A model generated the notes under the pieces. The model worked only from the letters and a program-made list of their open reading frames with translations. It had not been told where the DNA came from and did not search any database. Positions 52,583-61,376 of a DNA stretch of 64,000 nt are shown one piece after another. Source of the DNA: RUG14199 sp964629225 (GTDB taxonomy: Bacteria > Bacillota > Clostridia > Oscillospirales > CAG-272); contig CAZVQC010000001.1 in the NCBI GenBank assembly GCA_964629225.1, forward strand, positions 62,001-126,000, in the 5' to 3' direction. The position numbers and the translations under genes are program-made. Every line of letters starts with the position of its first letter. Positions within the stretch are counted from its first letter, which is position 1.

Positions 52583-53932
52583 ATGGAAAAAGATCTTACA
52601 AAAGGAAGCATCCCTCGGAATATCATATCGTTCTCTCTGCCGTACTTGCTGTCCTATTTTCTCCAGACACTCTACGGCATGGCAGACATGTTTATCATCG
52701 GAAGGTTCGGTGACGCTTCGGGAACTACCGCAGTTTCCGTGGGCAGTCAGGTGATGCATATGTTGACCGTTATGATAGTGGGACTTGCCATGGGCACTAC
52801 TGTCACGGTGGCCCGCTCCGTAGGCAGTGGGGAAAAGAAGGATGCATCCCGCTATATCGGCAATACGGTCACGGTCTTTGCGGCGGTGGCGGCGGTCTTG
52901 ACCGTTGTGCTTCTTTTCTGCACCGACAATATCGTGGAACTGATGGCAACTCCCGAAGAGGCCAAAGCGGGAGCGTCAGACTACCTCAAAGTCTGCTTTA
53001 TCGGCATCCCCTTCATCACCGCCTACAACGTGATAAGCTCGATCTTTCGGGGCATCGGTGACACTAAGAGCCCCATGTTCTTTGTGGCTGTGGCGTGTGC
53101 TGTCAATATCGGGCTTGACGTTCTCTTTATGGCGCCTCCCTTGTCCATGGGACCCATGGGAGCGGCTCTCGGAACTACCCTATCTCAGGCTGTCAGTGTC
53201 ATCATCGCATTTGCGGTCATAAGACGGCAAAAGGGGGTCTTCGACCTCAGTGTGAAGGACCTGCTACCGAGAAAAAGGACCGTCGGCACTATCCTGTCGG
53301 TGGGACTTCCCATAGCCGTGCAGGACGGTCTCATTCAGATAGCCTTCATCGTGATCACCGTCATCGCAAATAAGAGAGGCCTTTGCGATGCGGCGGCAGT
53401 GGGCATCGTTGAAAAGATAATAGGATTTCTGTTTCTCGTTCCCTCCACCATGCTCTCAACCGTGTCTGCTCTCGGTGCACAGAATATCGGGGCGGGAAAA
53501 CCAGAAAGGGCGGAGGCGGTGCTTCGTTATTCCGTCATCATCACGGCGGTGTTCGGCATCATAGTCTCACTTGTCACCCAGTTTACGGCGGCCTCCGTCG
53601 TGGGACTCTTCACCGACGAGGCGGCGGTAGCTGCGGCAGGAGGCGAGTATTTCAAGGGCTACGTTTTTGACTGCATCTTTGCCGGTATCCACTTCAGCTT
53701 CAGCGGATACTTCTGCGCTATCGGGAGATCCGGCATCTCCTTCTTCCACAATATCACCGCTATCATCCTCGCCCGCATCCCCGGTGTGTGGATGACCTCG
53801 ATGATGTTCAAGGATACCCTGTTCCCAATGGGACTTGCCACCGTTGTAGGCTCTCTTATCTCCGTCATCATCTGTATTATCGCCTTCGGCATCATAAAAC
53901 GAAATGCAAAGAAGAGAAAAGCGCTTCTTTAG
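52583..53932 (+). CDS. MATE-family efflux transporter
   Basis: Cation-coupled multidrug exporter of 449 residues with twelve helices. FSLPYLLSYFLQTLYGMADM, GSQVMHMLTVMIVGLAMGTT and the second-half LPIAVQDGLIQIAFIVITVI are family features. The start at 52583 gives the normal family length; the ribosome binding site is poor, and an in-frame TTG at 52571 is an alternative. It lies 26 bases after the EamA gene, so the two transporters may share a transcript. Confidence 0.9.
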   Translation: MEKDLTKGSIPRNIISFSLPYLLSYFLQTLYGMADMFIIGRFGDASGTTAVSVGSQVMHMLTVMIVGLAMGTTVTVARSVGSGEKKDASRYIGNTVTVFAAVAAVLTVVLLFCTDNIVELMATPEEAKAGASDYLKVCFIGIPFITAYNVISSIFRGIGDTKSPMFFVAVACAVNIGLDVLFMAPPLSMGPMGAALGTTLSQAVSVIIAFAVIRRQKGVFDLSVKDLLPRKRTVGTILSVGLPIAVQDGLIQIAFIVITVIANKRGLCDAAAVGIVEKIIGFLFLVPSTMLSTVSALGAQNIGAGKPERAEAVLRYSVIITAVFGIIVSLVTQFTAASVVGLFTDEAAVAAAGGEYFKGYVFDCIFAGIHFSFSGYFCAIGRSGISFFHNITAIILARIPGVWMTSMMFKDTLFPMGLATVVGSLISVIICIIAFGIIKRNAKKRKALL

Positions 53933-53939
53933 GAGCAAA

Positions 53940-53980
53940 ACACCCCCGACCGCAAGGTCGGGGGTGTTCGTGGTGTTTTT
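53940..53980 (+). terminator. Terminator after the MATE gene
   Basis: 12-bp stem ACACCCCCGACC / GGTCGGGGGTGT, GCAA tetraloop, T6 shortly downstream. Confidence 0.9.
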
Positions 53981-53988
53981 TGCAGACT

Positions 53989-55194
53989 TTATCTTATCAT
54001 ATTGCCCTGAATGAAGCGTTCTTTTTTCTCCCGTAGCCTTTCAAGCTCACGGCGGCTCAGCTCAGCCGCCTCTTTTTTGATAGTCAGTTCTTCCGGGAAG
54101 GTCTTTTCGATCTCTTTTCTTTTTTTCATTCCGATAACGTGGAATACGAGAGCGGCTATGAGAAGCCCTACGGTGACAACGGCGGCACAAATCGCAAGTG
54201 CCGGGATATCCGTGAATAACACAAGGGCGAAGGTGCCGAGTGCGGTGACGGCAGCGCCGATCAAAAAGGGAAGGGCGTAGTTTCGCCGGTAGGCTGCTTT
54301 TACCTCTTTATTGCTTTCAAGATGCAGAGAGAGCGCGTTTTCATATCTCTCTACCGTGCCGCTGTGCTCCGTTATCTCTTTGTCGATAGTTTCAAGCCCC
54401 GCCACGGTGGATGGTATCCCGTTGTAAGCCGACACAAGCTCCCGCCTTAAGTTTCTTGCGGTAGGGGCAACGGGAGAGGGAAGCTTCGCCCGCAGTTCCC
54501 GAGTCTCGGTGCCGTTCTTGGTCCAAACGGTGCGATATCCGTTGTGATACTCAAGGGCTTCCGGGGTAGCATTGCAGAGGATGACGGCGGCTTTTATGAA
54601 TTTCTTTTTCGATTCTTCAAAGGCTGCACCCGACTCCATATCGTCGTCTCCGATGAGAGGGAGAACTGCCGATGCGAAGGAGAGAAGTCCTCCGTTCAGA
54701 TCAAAGAACCGTCCGCACACGTCCTTTCCGGTGAAAAGAGTCCTTTTCATCTTGTCTATGTAGTTCTTCGAAAAGAATTCGATGAGGGATGCCGCAGTAT
54801 CGGTGATGTAAAGTGCGGCGGCACGGCGCTCACTTTCGTCGGCGGCGGAAACGGCGGACTTTAGCGCCGAATCAAGCTCCTTGAAGCGCACACACTCAAG
54901 GTTTGACAGGTACGCTGCGGAAAGCCCCCGCTTGTAGAGCACCGTCCAACATCCGGTATCGCACTCTAGGTACTTGGTATAGTAGTCATAGGCGGCGGAG
55001 TAATTGCCGGTGGAGAAGGCATCGTCCGCAATGAAACGGTAGTTCTCCGCCTTTTTTGTCTCATTGTATTCTATCTTGACCTTCTTGACCTCGCAAAGCG
55101 GGACTATCGTCGAACAATAGGGACAGGTGCCTATCTCGGCTTTGTCATCAAGCTCAAGATGACCGCCGCAGGTGGGGCAATTGTACGTATCCAT
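53989..55194 (-). CDS. Zinc-ribbon protein with TPR-like region and membrane helices
   Basis: Uncharacterised protein of 401 residues. Residues 5-30 are a zinc ribbon (NCPTCGGHLELDD ... GTCPYCSTIVPL). Residues 40-150 are helical with a tetratricopeptide-like pattern (AFSTGNYSAAYDYYTKYLE). A second helical part leads to two membrane segments (about 315-337 and 343-365), and the C-terminus is a charged coiled coil (ELSRRELERLREKKERF). GGAGGAA precedes the ATG at 55194, and a perfect consensus promoter lies upstream. The ribbon-TPR-membrane design suggests an envelope-bound sensor or adaptor; no function is known. Confidence 0.8.
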   Translation of the reverse strand: MDTYNCPTCGGHLELDDKAEIGTCPYCSTIVPLCEVKKVKIEYNETKKAENYRFIADDAFSTGNYSAAYDYYTKYLECDTGCWTVLYKRGLSAAYLSNLECVRFKELDSALKSAVSAADESERRAAALYITDTAASLIEFFSKNYIDKMKRTLFTGKDVCGRFFDLNGGLLSFASAVLPLIGDDDMESGAAFEESKKKFIKAAVILCNATPEALEYHNGYRTVWTKNGTETRELRAKLPSPVAPTARNLRRELVSAYNGIPSTVAGLETIDKEITEHSGTVERYENALSLHLESNKEVKAAYRRNYALPFLIGAAVTALGTFALVLFTDIPALAICAAVVTVGLLIAALVFHVIGMKKRKEIEKTFPEELTIKKEAAELSRRELERLREKKERFIQGNMIR

Positions 55195-55225
55195 CCGGGT
55201 TCCTCCGGTAACAGTCTTTTCCTCA

Positions 55226-55254
55226 ATTATAATATGGAACCCGTGATTTGTCAA
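55226..55254 (-). promoter_or_regulatory. Consensus promoter of the zinc-ribbon gene
   Basis: Minus strand TTGACA (55249-55254), 17 nt, TATAAT (55226-55231). Confidence 0.85.
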
Positions 55255-55283
55255 TATCCGACAAAACATTCTTATGAAATCTG

Positions 55284-55312
55284 TTGCAATGAGGCCTTTA
55301 ATGTGATAAAAT
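55284..55312 (+). promoter_or_regulatory. thrH promoter
   Basis: TTGCAA (55284-55289), 17 nt, TAAAAT (55307-55312). Confidence 0.7.
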
Positions 55313-55348
55313 GGACTCATCAAAAATATGACACGACGGAGAAGCATC

Positions 55349-55948
55349 ATGAACATAGTTTGCCTTGATATGGAAGGGGTCTTAGTGCCCGAAATATGGA
55401 TAGCCTTTGCCGAGGAGTGCGGGATACCGGAGCTGAAAAAGACCACCCGTGACGAGCCGGATTACGACAAATTGATGAAATATCGCCTTGGGATACTGAA
55501 GGAGCACGGCCTCGGACTCCGTGAGATCCAAAGCACCATAGCAAAGATCGATCCCATGCCCGGAGCGAAGGAGTTCCTTGACGAATTGAGACGGTTGACA
55601 CAGGTGATAATACTCAGCGATACCTTTGAACAATTCGCCACTCCCTTGATGGAAAAACTGGGATGGCCCACCATATTCTGTAACACCCTTGAAGTCTCCG
55701 ACAGCGGCGAGATAACCGGTTATAAGATGAGATGTGAGAAGTCAAAACTCACCACAGTAAAATCCCTCCAGTCCATCGGATACGATACTGTCGCCTCCGG
55801 TGACAGCTTCAATGACCTTGGTATGATCAAAGCAAGTAAAGCGGGATTCCTTTTCAAAAGCACCGAGCAGATAAAGAAGGACTACCCGGAGTACCCCGCA
55901 TTCGATGAGTATTCGGAGCTGCTTGCGGCTATCAAAAAGGTCCTGTAA
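55349..55948 (+). CDS. thrH: ThrH phosphoserine phosphatase / homoserine phosphotransferase
   Basis: HAD-family enzyme of 199 residues. ThrH dephosphorylates phosphoserine and can transfer the phosphate to homoserine, linking serine and threonine synthesis. The N-terminus CLDMEGVLVPEIWIAFAEEC and TTRDEPDYDKLMKYRL are hallmarks (catalytic Asp7 and Glu9, with Glu where most HAD enzymes have Asp). ILSDTFEQFA is motif II and GDSFNDLGMI is motif IV. It complements asd in this window as part of the aspartate-family pathway. A GGAG site precedes the ATG at 55349. A phosphopantetheinyl transferase gene follows 5 bases later. Confidence 0.93.
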   Translation: MNIVCLDMEGVLVPEIWIAFAEECGIPELKKTTRDEPDYDKLMKYRLGILKEHGLGLREIQSTIAKIDPMPGAKEFLDELRRLTQVIILSDTFEQFATPLMEKLGWPTIFCNTLEVSDSGEITGYKMRCEKSKLTTVKSLQSIGYDTVASGDSFNDLGMIKASKAGFLFKSTEQIKKDYPEYPAFDEYSELLAAIKKVL

Positions 55949-55953
55949 GAAAA

Positions 55954-56586
55954 ATGGCAATTGCCGATAAAACGAGCGGAGTTTTCTCTCTCTATTTGAT
56001 GAGGATCGATGACCCCGCTGTGAAGACCGAGTTTGCATCCCCTCTTCGCACGGAGGAACTATCCCGTGTGGCGAACGGGGAAGTGCTCAAAGGCAAAAGA
56101 GCCACTTGGACCCTCCTTGAGACAGCTATGCGCCACGCCTTCGGCATTTCGCCCTCGGAGGTGGACTTTGAAAAAAAAGAAAACGGCAAATGGGAGTGTG
56201 ACAGATTTTGCTTTTCCCTGTCCCATTCGGGAAAATACGCTGCCGTGGCAGTGTCGGACGTTCCGGTGGGAGTGGATATCGAGGAGATATCCGCCTTTGA
56301 AAAGAAATATCCTCCCCACCGTCGGGAGCGGATAAAAAACAAGATACTCTCTCCGAATGAATCCCCCGATGAGCCCCTTATTTCCCTTTGGACGAAAAAG
56401 GAGAGCGTCTACAAGTGCCTCGGTACCGACGGTTTCTCTCCTAAGGACATCGATACCTCAAGGTTCAGTACACTGTCCCAAACACTGTTCGGTGAGGTCT
56501 TCGTCTCCCTGTGCCGCACGTCACCCGGAGCAGTGAGGATATTCACAGTGAACGGCGGCGGGATCACCGAGATACCGCTTTTGTGA
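55954..56586 (+). CDS. Sfp-type 4'-phosphopantetheinyl transferase
   Basis: Transfers phosphopantetheine from CoA to a carrier protein serine. 210 residues. FSLSHSGKYAAVAVSD, GVDIEEISAFEKK and WTKKESVYKCLGTDG are the three Sfp/AcpT motifs with the Mg2+-binding Asp/Glu. It starts 5 bases after thrH with a weak ribosome binding site, so its translation probably depends on thrH. No carrier protein, fatty-acid synthase or peptide synthetase gene is in this window, so its client is elsewhere. Confidence 0.88.
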   Translation: MAIADKTSGVFSLYLMRIDDPAVKTEFASPLRTEELSRVANGEVLKGKRATWTLLETAMRHAFGISPSEVDFEKKENGKWECDRFCFSLSHSGKYAAVAVSDVPVGVDIEEISAFEKKYPPHRRERIKNKILSPNESPDEPLISLWTKKESVYKCLGTDGFSPKDIDTSRFSTLSQTLFGEVFVSLCRTSPGAVRIFTVNGGGITEIPLL

Positions 56587-56595
56587 AAATGTGAT

Positions 56596-56647
56596 AAAAG
56601 CCCCAAGCCGACCTTCGATTGAAGCTCCGGATTGAGGGCTTTTTTTG
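56596..56647 (+). terminator. Terminator after the phosphopantetheinyl transferase gene
   Basis: Outer stem AAAAGCCC / GGGCTTTT with an inner CTTC-gatt-GAAG hairpin, followed by T-rich sequence. Confidence 0.75.
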
Positions 56648-56951
56648 TGCCGGTGCTACCTTCCGAAGAAAAAGCACCGGTATTCTGCGATTGCATAATA
56701 ACTTATCCGACCTGCGGGATGCCGAAATACATAATAATATATTTAATGAAGGAAACCTCGATTCTTCGCACTCGCCGGCGAGGATATTCGTAATTCGTGA
56801 GAATCGCCGGTACCGACAACGACATTTTCCTTTTTTGAAAAAGAAAAAAGCCTACACTGTCCGTAAGCCGGCCCGAAAAAGTCCTATTTGTAAAATTGAC
56901 CTAAAAACAGGTGGAATATCCTCCCTTTTTCATTTATTTTTGTTTTTCCTA
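56648..56951. other. AT-rich gene-free stretch
   Basis: About 300 bases upstream of the surface protein promoter. It begins with an imperfect hairpin (CCGGTGCT ... AGCACCGG near 56652-56678). No riboswitch consensus that I know is recognisable and no gene is seen. Confidence 0.45.
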
Positions 56952-56980
56952 TTGACTTTTGAAATGTGAGGCGGTATAAT
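56952..56980 (+). promoter_or_regulatory. Promoter of the cohesin-like surface protein gene
   Basis: TTGACT (56952-56957), 17 nt, TATAAT (56975-56980), with AGGAGGAG before the ATG at 57018. Confidence 0.85.
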
Positions 56981-57017
56981 GGTGATACCAAGATATTTAT
57001 AGGAGGAGAACTCTCAA

Positions 57018-60000
57018 ATGAAAAAACTGTTAGCATTTGTTCTCGTTTCAATGCTCGTTCTTTCCAGTGTCGTTCCTTGCTTCGCACTGACAACAGCGCC
57101 CGCAGCAAAGGAAGGCACAGTACAGTTCTGGTGGAGCGATGTCGATTTTAAGACTGAGGACAGCGAAGTAGAGATGACATACAATGTCGTCAACGACTCT
57201 CAGGGATTTTGGGCAGCTACTTTCGTACTCATCTATCCCGAGTGCTTCAGCATCAAAACCACTCCCAAACTCGATTCTTCGGGAAATCCGAAGTATGACA
57301 CAAACGGCAACCCCGTTATGGAAGATTGCGTTTCCTTCCCCGATGCGAACTTCGCATCCTCGTTAAAGGAAGCTTGCAACATCACCGATGCTTCCCTTGA
57401 CCAGTACGCTACAGTTCAGTACGCACTGGACGCATTCCCGGAAGTTCAGCAGGATCTCTGCTTGGAGCATGATCCCGATGATTTTGATGACCTTGACAGA
57501 TACCGTTTCGACGGCTATAAGGCTCACATTCATTACTACGACTTCGGTGATCTCGATAACAACACGAATCCCGCAGGCGTCATGCAGTCCATGACATTTG
57601 TATACGATCCCACTCTCAATCCCGAAGGAACTACCGAATTTGAGTTCATCGTGCTTTGGGACGCAACCGAAGGCGGACTTCCCGTATTCGCTTACAATCC
57701 CGATGATCTTTTGAACCCCGAGATCGAGAGAACGTTCACAGTATCTGTTCCTACAGTAACCGTTCCCGCTCAGGGCCCCGTTGAGTGCAGTCATGATAAT
57801 CAGAGCACAGACGAGAAGGCTGCAACATGCACGGACGGCGGCTACAAGAAAGTAACCTGCGACGACTGTCACGAGATCCTCGTGGATGAGACATACGATG
57901 CGCTCAATCACGACTTCACAGAATTCGTTGAAACAGTTCCCCCCACTTGCACAGTAAACGGTTACACCACATACAAGTGCACAAGATGCGATGAGACCGA
58001 TGACCGTAACCCCGTTACAGCACCCGGCCACACCTCGTACAACAAAGTGATCACTCCCTCCACCACAACAACTGCAGGTACATACAGAGAGTATTGCACA
58101 GTATGCCAGCAGTACGTTGGAGAAGAGCAGTCTCTTCCTACACTGGACGTATTCACAGCAGCCATCGCTGATGCAACTGCAGTAGCAGGCGCAACAGTTA
58201 CGGTTCCCGTGAACGTTACACTTCCCGCAACAGGCTTTATGGGCACAAGCGTTGCCATCCTCGTTGACAAGAACATCGGCGCTGCTAACGTAACGGTTAA
58301 AGACGGCGATATCTTCGACGAAGGCGCAAACGATGCAGCAGTTGCAACCGATGTTGCAGGCCTCGTTGCTGCCGTTAAGGAATTCTCCAAGATCGAAGTT
58401 GACACAGATAAGTACGAGCTTATCGCTAACGTCATCACCGATACAAACGAGCCTCCCGTAAACGCTACCGGCGAAGGCACACTCTTCAGCCTTGAGTTTA
58501 CAGCTCCCGAAACAGCAGGCACATACTCCATCGGATTCGCATACGCATCCGATATCGTGGGCGAAGTCTTTGCTGACGGCGTAGACTACTACACCTACAC
58601 TGCTAACAACTACAACCCCATGATGACACTCACAGTAACCGAGTGCGCTCATGAAAGTCAGAGCACAGACGAGAAGGCTGCAACCTGCACCGAAAACGGT
58701 TATAAGACAGTAACCTGCGACGATTGCCACGAAGTACTCGTCTCCGAGACCTACCTGGCACCCGGTCACAACACATATAACAAGGTGATATCACCCTCCA
58801 CAACCACAGCTGCCGGCATTTTCAGAGAATACTGCGTAGTCTGCAAACAGTTCGTTGGTCCCGAGCAGAATCTTCCCACTCTCGATGTGTTCACAGCAAC
58901 CATCGCAGATGCAGAAGTTGACATCGGTGAGACAGTTTCCATCCCCGTAAGCGCAGTTCTCCCCGAGACCGGCTTCATGGGCACAAGCGTTGCTATCCTC
59001 GTTGACAAGAATATCGGCGCTGCTAACGTAACAGTTAAAGACGGCGATATCTTCGGCGAAGGCGCAAACGATGCAGCAGTTGCTACAGACGTTGAGGGTC
59101 TTGTAAGAGCAGTTAAGAAGTACTCCGGTATCAATGTTGACACAGATAAGTACGAGCTTATCGCTAACGTCATCACCGATACAAACGAGCCTCCCGTAAA
59201 CGCTACCGGCGAAGGCACACTCTTCACCATTGAGTTTACAGCTCCCATAACTCCCGGCACATACTCCATCGGATTTGCATATGCATCCGATATCGTAGGC
59301 GAAGTATTCGCTAACGGCATCGACTTCTACACATACACAGCAAGCGATGTTAACCCCATGATGGAACTCACGGTAGTTTGCCCGCACGTGAACACATCTA
59401 CCGATGATGTGGAGTCCACATGTACCGAAGCAGGCCATAAGATCATTACCTGTAACGACTGTCACGAAGAGATCTACAATGAAGATTACGACCTCGCTGA
59501 TCACGTTCCCGGTGAATGGGAAGTTAAGACTCCCGCAACCGTTGACAACGAAGGCGAAGAAGTTAAGAAGTGCCAGAACTGCGGAACTGAGCTTGATTCC
59601 CGTCCGATCGATAAGATCAAAGTCCTCGATCTCGCTATCGAGCCCGGATTCTTTGCAGACGCAGCTCAGACCACTATCAACAACATAACAAGAACCATCA
59701 CCCTCGTTTCCAAGGCCGGCGCTAACGAGAACGACTTCAGAATTCTCGCTCCCGAAGGCTACAACATATTTACTGAAGATGAGTCTATCCTCACAGTAGT
59801 TGACAACGGCAACTCCTACTTCAGATCCAGCGTTAAGACCGGATACACCGACAGCTACATCCTCGTTGTTACCGACGGCGATGATGACTATGAGTACACA
59901 GTCAACGTTGAGTTTGTAAAGGCTCCTGCTTGCACAGGCGTTGAGGCCGGCTTCTTTGCAGAGTCTGCAGGATTCGATCTTGAGAACGAAAACGTAATCA

Positions 60001-60296
60001 ACGTTGTTGCTAAGACCGGCGCATGGGAAGTTGACTTCAGACTCCTCGGCATCGTTCCCGGCACATATCCGACATTCGGTGAAAACATCGTTGGCGACAA
60101 CTATGCTGTTCAGTGGACAGGCGAAGCATATGAAAGAGTTGAAGGCGACGCTATCGCTCAGACAGAATTCACATACTTCAGAACAACTAAGACTGATATC
60201 GGCGAGAACATCTACGCAAGCTACACCATCATGGTAGTTTACCCGATGGGCGATGCTATCGAGTACGAAGTTCACGTTTACTTCCCCGAAGCATAA
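57018..60296 (+). CDS. Secreted modular cohesin-like surface protein
   Basis: 1092-residue exported protein. Signal peptide (cleavage near residue 25); an N-terminal beta-rich domain (about 30-255); Cys-rich linkers with CxxC pairs (about 256-375, 542-621, 788-870); two cohesin-like domains (376-541 and 622-787) with AGATVTVPVNVTLPATGFMG and GTLFSLEFTAPETAGTYSIG; and two related C-terminal domains starting AIEPGFFADAAQ and VEAGFFAESAGF. Cohesin and following linker form a 246-residue unit duplicated with high DNA identity, so the duplication is recent. No sortase motif, SLH domain or dockerin is visible, so anchoring is unclear. Strong promoter and biased codons suggest abundance. Cohesin assignment rests on pattern only; another Ig-like or CBM fold is possible. 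Confidence 0.78.
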   Translation: MKKLLAFVLVSMLVLSSVVPCFALTTAPAAKEGTVQFWWSDVDFKTEDSEVEMTYNVVNDSQGFWAATFVLIYPECFSIKTTPKLDSSGNPKYDTNGNPVMEDCVSFPDANFASSLKEACNITDASLDQYATVQYALDAFPEVQQDLCLEHDPDDFDDLDRYRFDGYKAHIHYYDFGDLDNNTNPAGVMQSMTFVYDPTLNPEGTTEFEFIVLWDATEGGLPVFAYNPDDLLNPEIERTFTVSVPTVTVPAQGPVECSHDNQSTDEKAATCTDGGYKKVTCDDCHEILVDETYDALNHDFTEFVETVPPTCTVNGYTTYKCTRCDETDDRNPVTAPGHTSYNKVITPSTTTTAGTYREYCTVCQQYVGEEQSLPTLDVFTAAIADATAVAGATVTVPVNVTLPATGFMGTSVAILVDKNIGAANVTVKDGDIFDEGANDAAVATDVAGLVAAVKEFSKIEVDTDKYELIANVITDTNEPPVNATGEGTLFSLEFTAPETAGTYSIGFAYASDIVGEVFADGVDYYTYTANNYNPMMTLTVTECAHESQSTDEKAATCTENGYKTVTCDDCHEVLVSETYLAPGHNTYNKVISPSTTTAAGIFREYCVVCKQFVGPEQNLPTLDVFTATIADAEVDIGETVSIPVSAVLPETGFMGTSVAILVDKNIGAANVTVKDGDIFGEGANDAAVATDVEGLVRAVKKYSGINVDTDKYELIANVITDTNEPPVNATGEGTLFTIEFTAPITPGTYSIGFAYASDIVGEVFANGIDFYTYTASDVNPMMELTVVCPHVNTSTDDVESTCTEAGHKIITCNDCHEEIYNEDYDLADHVPGEWEVKTPATVDNEGEEVKKCQNCGTELDSRPIDKIKVLDLAIEPGFFADAAQTTINNITRTITLVSKAGANENDFRILAPEGYNIFTEDESILTVVDNGNSYFRSSVKTGYTDSYILVVTDGDDDYEYTVNVEFVKAPACTGVEAGFFAESAGFDLENENVINVVAKTGAWEVDFRLLGIVPGTYPTFGENIVGDNYAVQWTGEAYERVEGDAIAQTEFTYFRTTKTDIGENIYASYTIMVVYPMGDAIEYEVHVYFPEA

Positions 60297-60335
60297 CTTA
60301 AAGTAGACGGCTGAGTCAGTGATGACTTAGAACAA

Positions 60336-60365
60336 TTGCCCCACCCCGCTTGCGGGGTGGGGCAA
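60336..60365 (+). other. 14-bp perfect GC hairpin without T-run
   Basis: TTGCCCCACCCCGC paired with GCGGGGTGGGGCAA (60336-60349 with 60352-60365). No poly-T follows on the plus strand. It sits 31 bases before the sugar transferase start, so it may be a leaky terminator or mRNA-end stabiliser. Confidence 0.75.
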
Positions 60366-60396
60366 AACAGTGAAACGGAAAAAGAGTGGAAGAAAT

Positions 60397-61056
60397 ATGA
60401 AGAGCACACATAATAATACAACTGTCGAAAATAAAGTACAAGTATCCCGCTTTTACATGGCGGTGAAGGTGGTATTGGATTTTGTTTTCGCACTTTTGGC
60501 GATCTTGATACTCCTTCCGTTCCTTTTCATTTTTGCGGCACTCATCTACATTGCGGATTTCCATTCTCCGTTCTATTTCCAAGAGAGGATAGGAAAGGGA
60601 GGGAAGCCCTTCAGAATAATCAAGTTTCGGTCCATGAGATACGATGCCCATGAACTTGAAAAATATTTTTCACCGGAGCAACTTCAAAAATTCAACTCGG
60701 AATTTAAGGTTGAGAATGACCCGAGAATAACCCGAATAGGCAGGTTCATAAGAAAATTCAGTATCGACGAGTTCCCCCAGCTTCTTAACGTCCTTGCGGG
60801 GCAGATGAGTCTCGTGGGCCCCCGTCCGCTTACACTGAACGAGACCTATTTCTTTGGCGAGGATCGGGATACCTTGCTTTCCGTCCGTCCGGGCATTACG
60901 GGTCTGTGGCAGGTATCAGGCAGAAACGCACTTACATATGAGAGCGGAAAAAGGCAGGAGTGCGAGATCCGTTACGTTAAAAACTTCGGGATCCTCATGG
61001 ATATCAAGGTCCTTTTCAAGACCTTCGGTGCCGTTATCAAGGGTAGCGGTATTTGA
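60397..61056 (+). CDS. Polyprenyl-phosphate priming sugar transferase
   Basis: Monotopic phosphoglycosyl transferase of 219 residues that starts exopolysaccharide or glycan synthesis on undecaprenyl phosphate. The N-terminal re-entrant helix (VVLDFVFALLAILILLPFLF) precedes PFYFQERIGKGGKPFRIIKF and the Asp-Glu dyad in KFSIDEFPQLLNVLAGQMSL, followed by VGPRPL and RPGITGLWQVSGRN. The start ATG at 60397 has GGAAG eight bases upstream; GTG at 60370 would add nine residues. It has its own terminator downstream. Confidence 0.92.
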   Translation: MKSTHNNTTVENKVQVSRFYMAVKVVLDFVFALLAILILLPFLFIFAALIYIADFHSPFYFQERIGKGGKPFRIIKFRSMRYDAHELEKYFSPEQLQKFNSEFKVENDPRITRIGRFIRKFSIDEFPQLLNVLAGQMSLVGPRPLTLNETYFFGEDRDTLLSVRPGITGLWQVSGRNALTYESGKRQECEIRYVKNFGILMDIKVLFKTFGAVIKGSGI

Positions 61057-61078
61057 TCGACAGAGACGATAACTTTTT

Positions 61079-61105
61079 GGCAGACTCTTTGAGTCTGCCT
61101 TTTTT
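61079..61105 (+). terminator. Terminator of the sugar transferase gene
   Basis: Stem GGCAGACTC / GAGTCTGCC, loop TTT, T6. Confidence 0.93.
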
Positions 61106-61321
61106 GATGATCCGTTGTTGCCCGGATAGTTCCATAGCTGCAATTTTATATTCTGTTCGAACTTGGATTTTTTAATCCTGTTGTTGAGCGCCGCTTTCGA
61201 CATGACAGATTATCGGTTGCCTATTTCATAAGTTACTCATCGACTTGACCGCTTTTCGGTTGCTTGCTCTCTGTGTTTCTTTCGAACTTGACTGTTTCCG
61301 ATAGATTTTTTCAGAGTCCTG
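61106..61321. other. Gene-free stretch
   Basis: About 215 T-rich bases. No gene, and no repeat or known RNA element that I can recognise. Confidence 0.5.
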
Positions 61322-61350
61322 TTGCGTACTCGGCAGTTTTGTGATAGAAT
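61322..61350 (+). promoter_or_regulatory. Promoter of the glycosyltransferase operon
   Basis: TTGCGT (61322-61327), 17 nt, TAGAAT (61345-61350), with AAAGGAGG before the ATG. Confidence 0.6.
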
Positions 61351-61376
61351 AAGAAAAACCGGCAAAGGAGGCGTAC

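Noticed and set aside
56648..56951. Cyclic-di-GMP or other riboswitch ahead of the surface protein
   Set aside because: No GEMM or other consensus core could be recognised, and the promoter lies downstream of the hairpins.
57363..60275. Long Cys- and Val-rich frames opposite the surface protein gene
   Set aside because: Antisense shadows caused by codon bias; no start signals.
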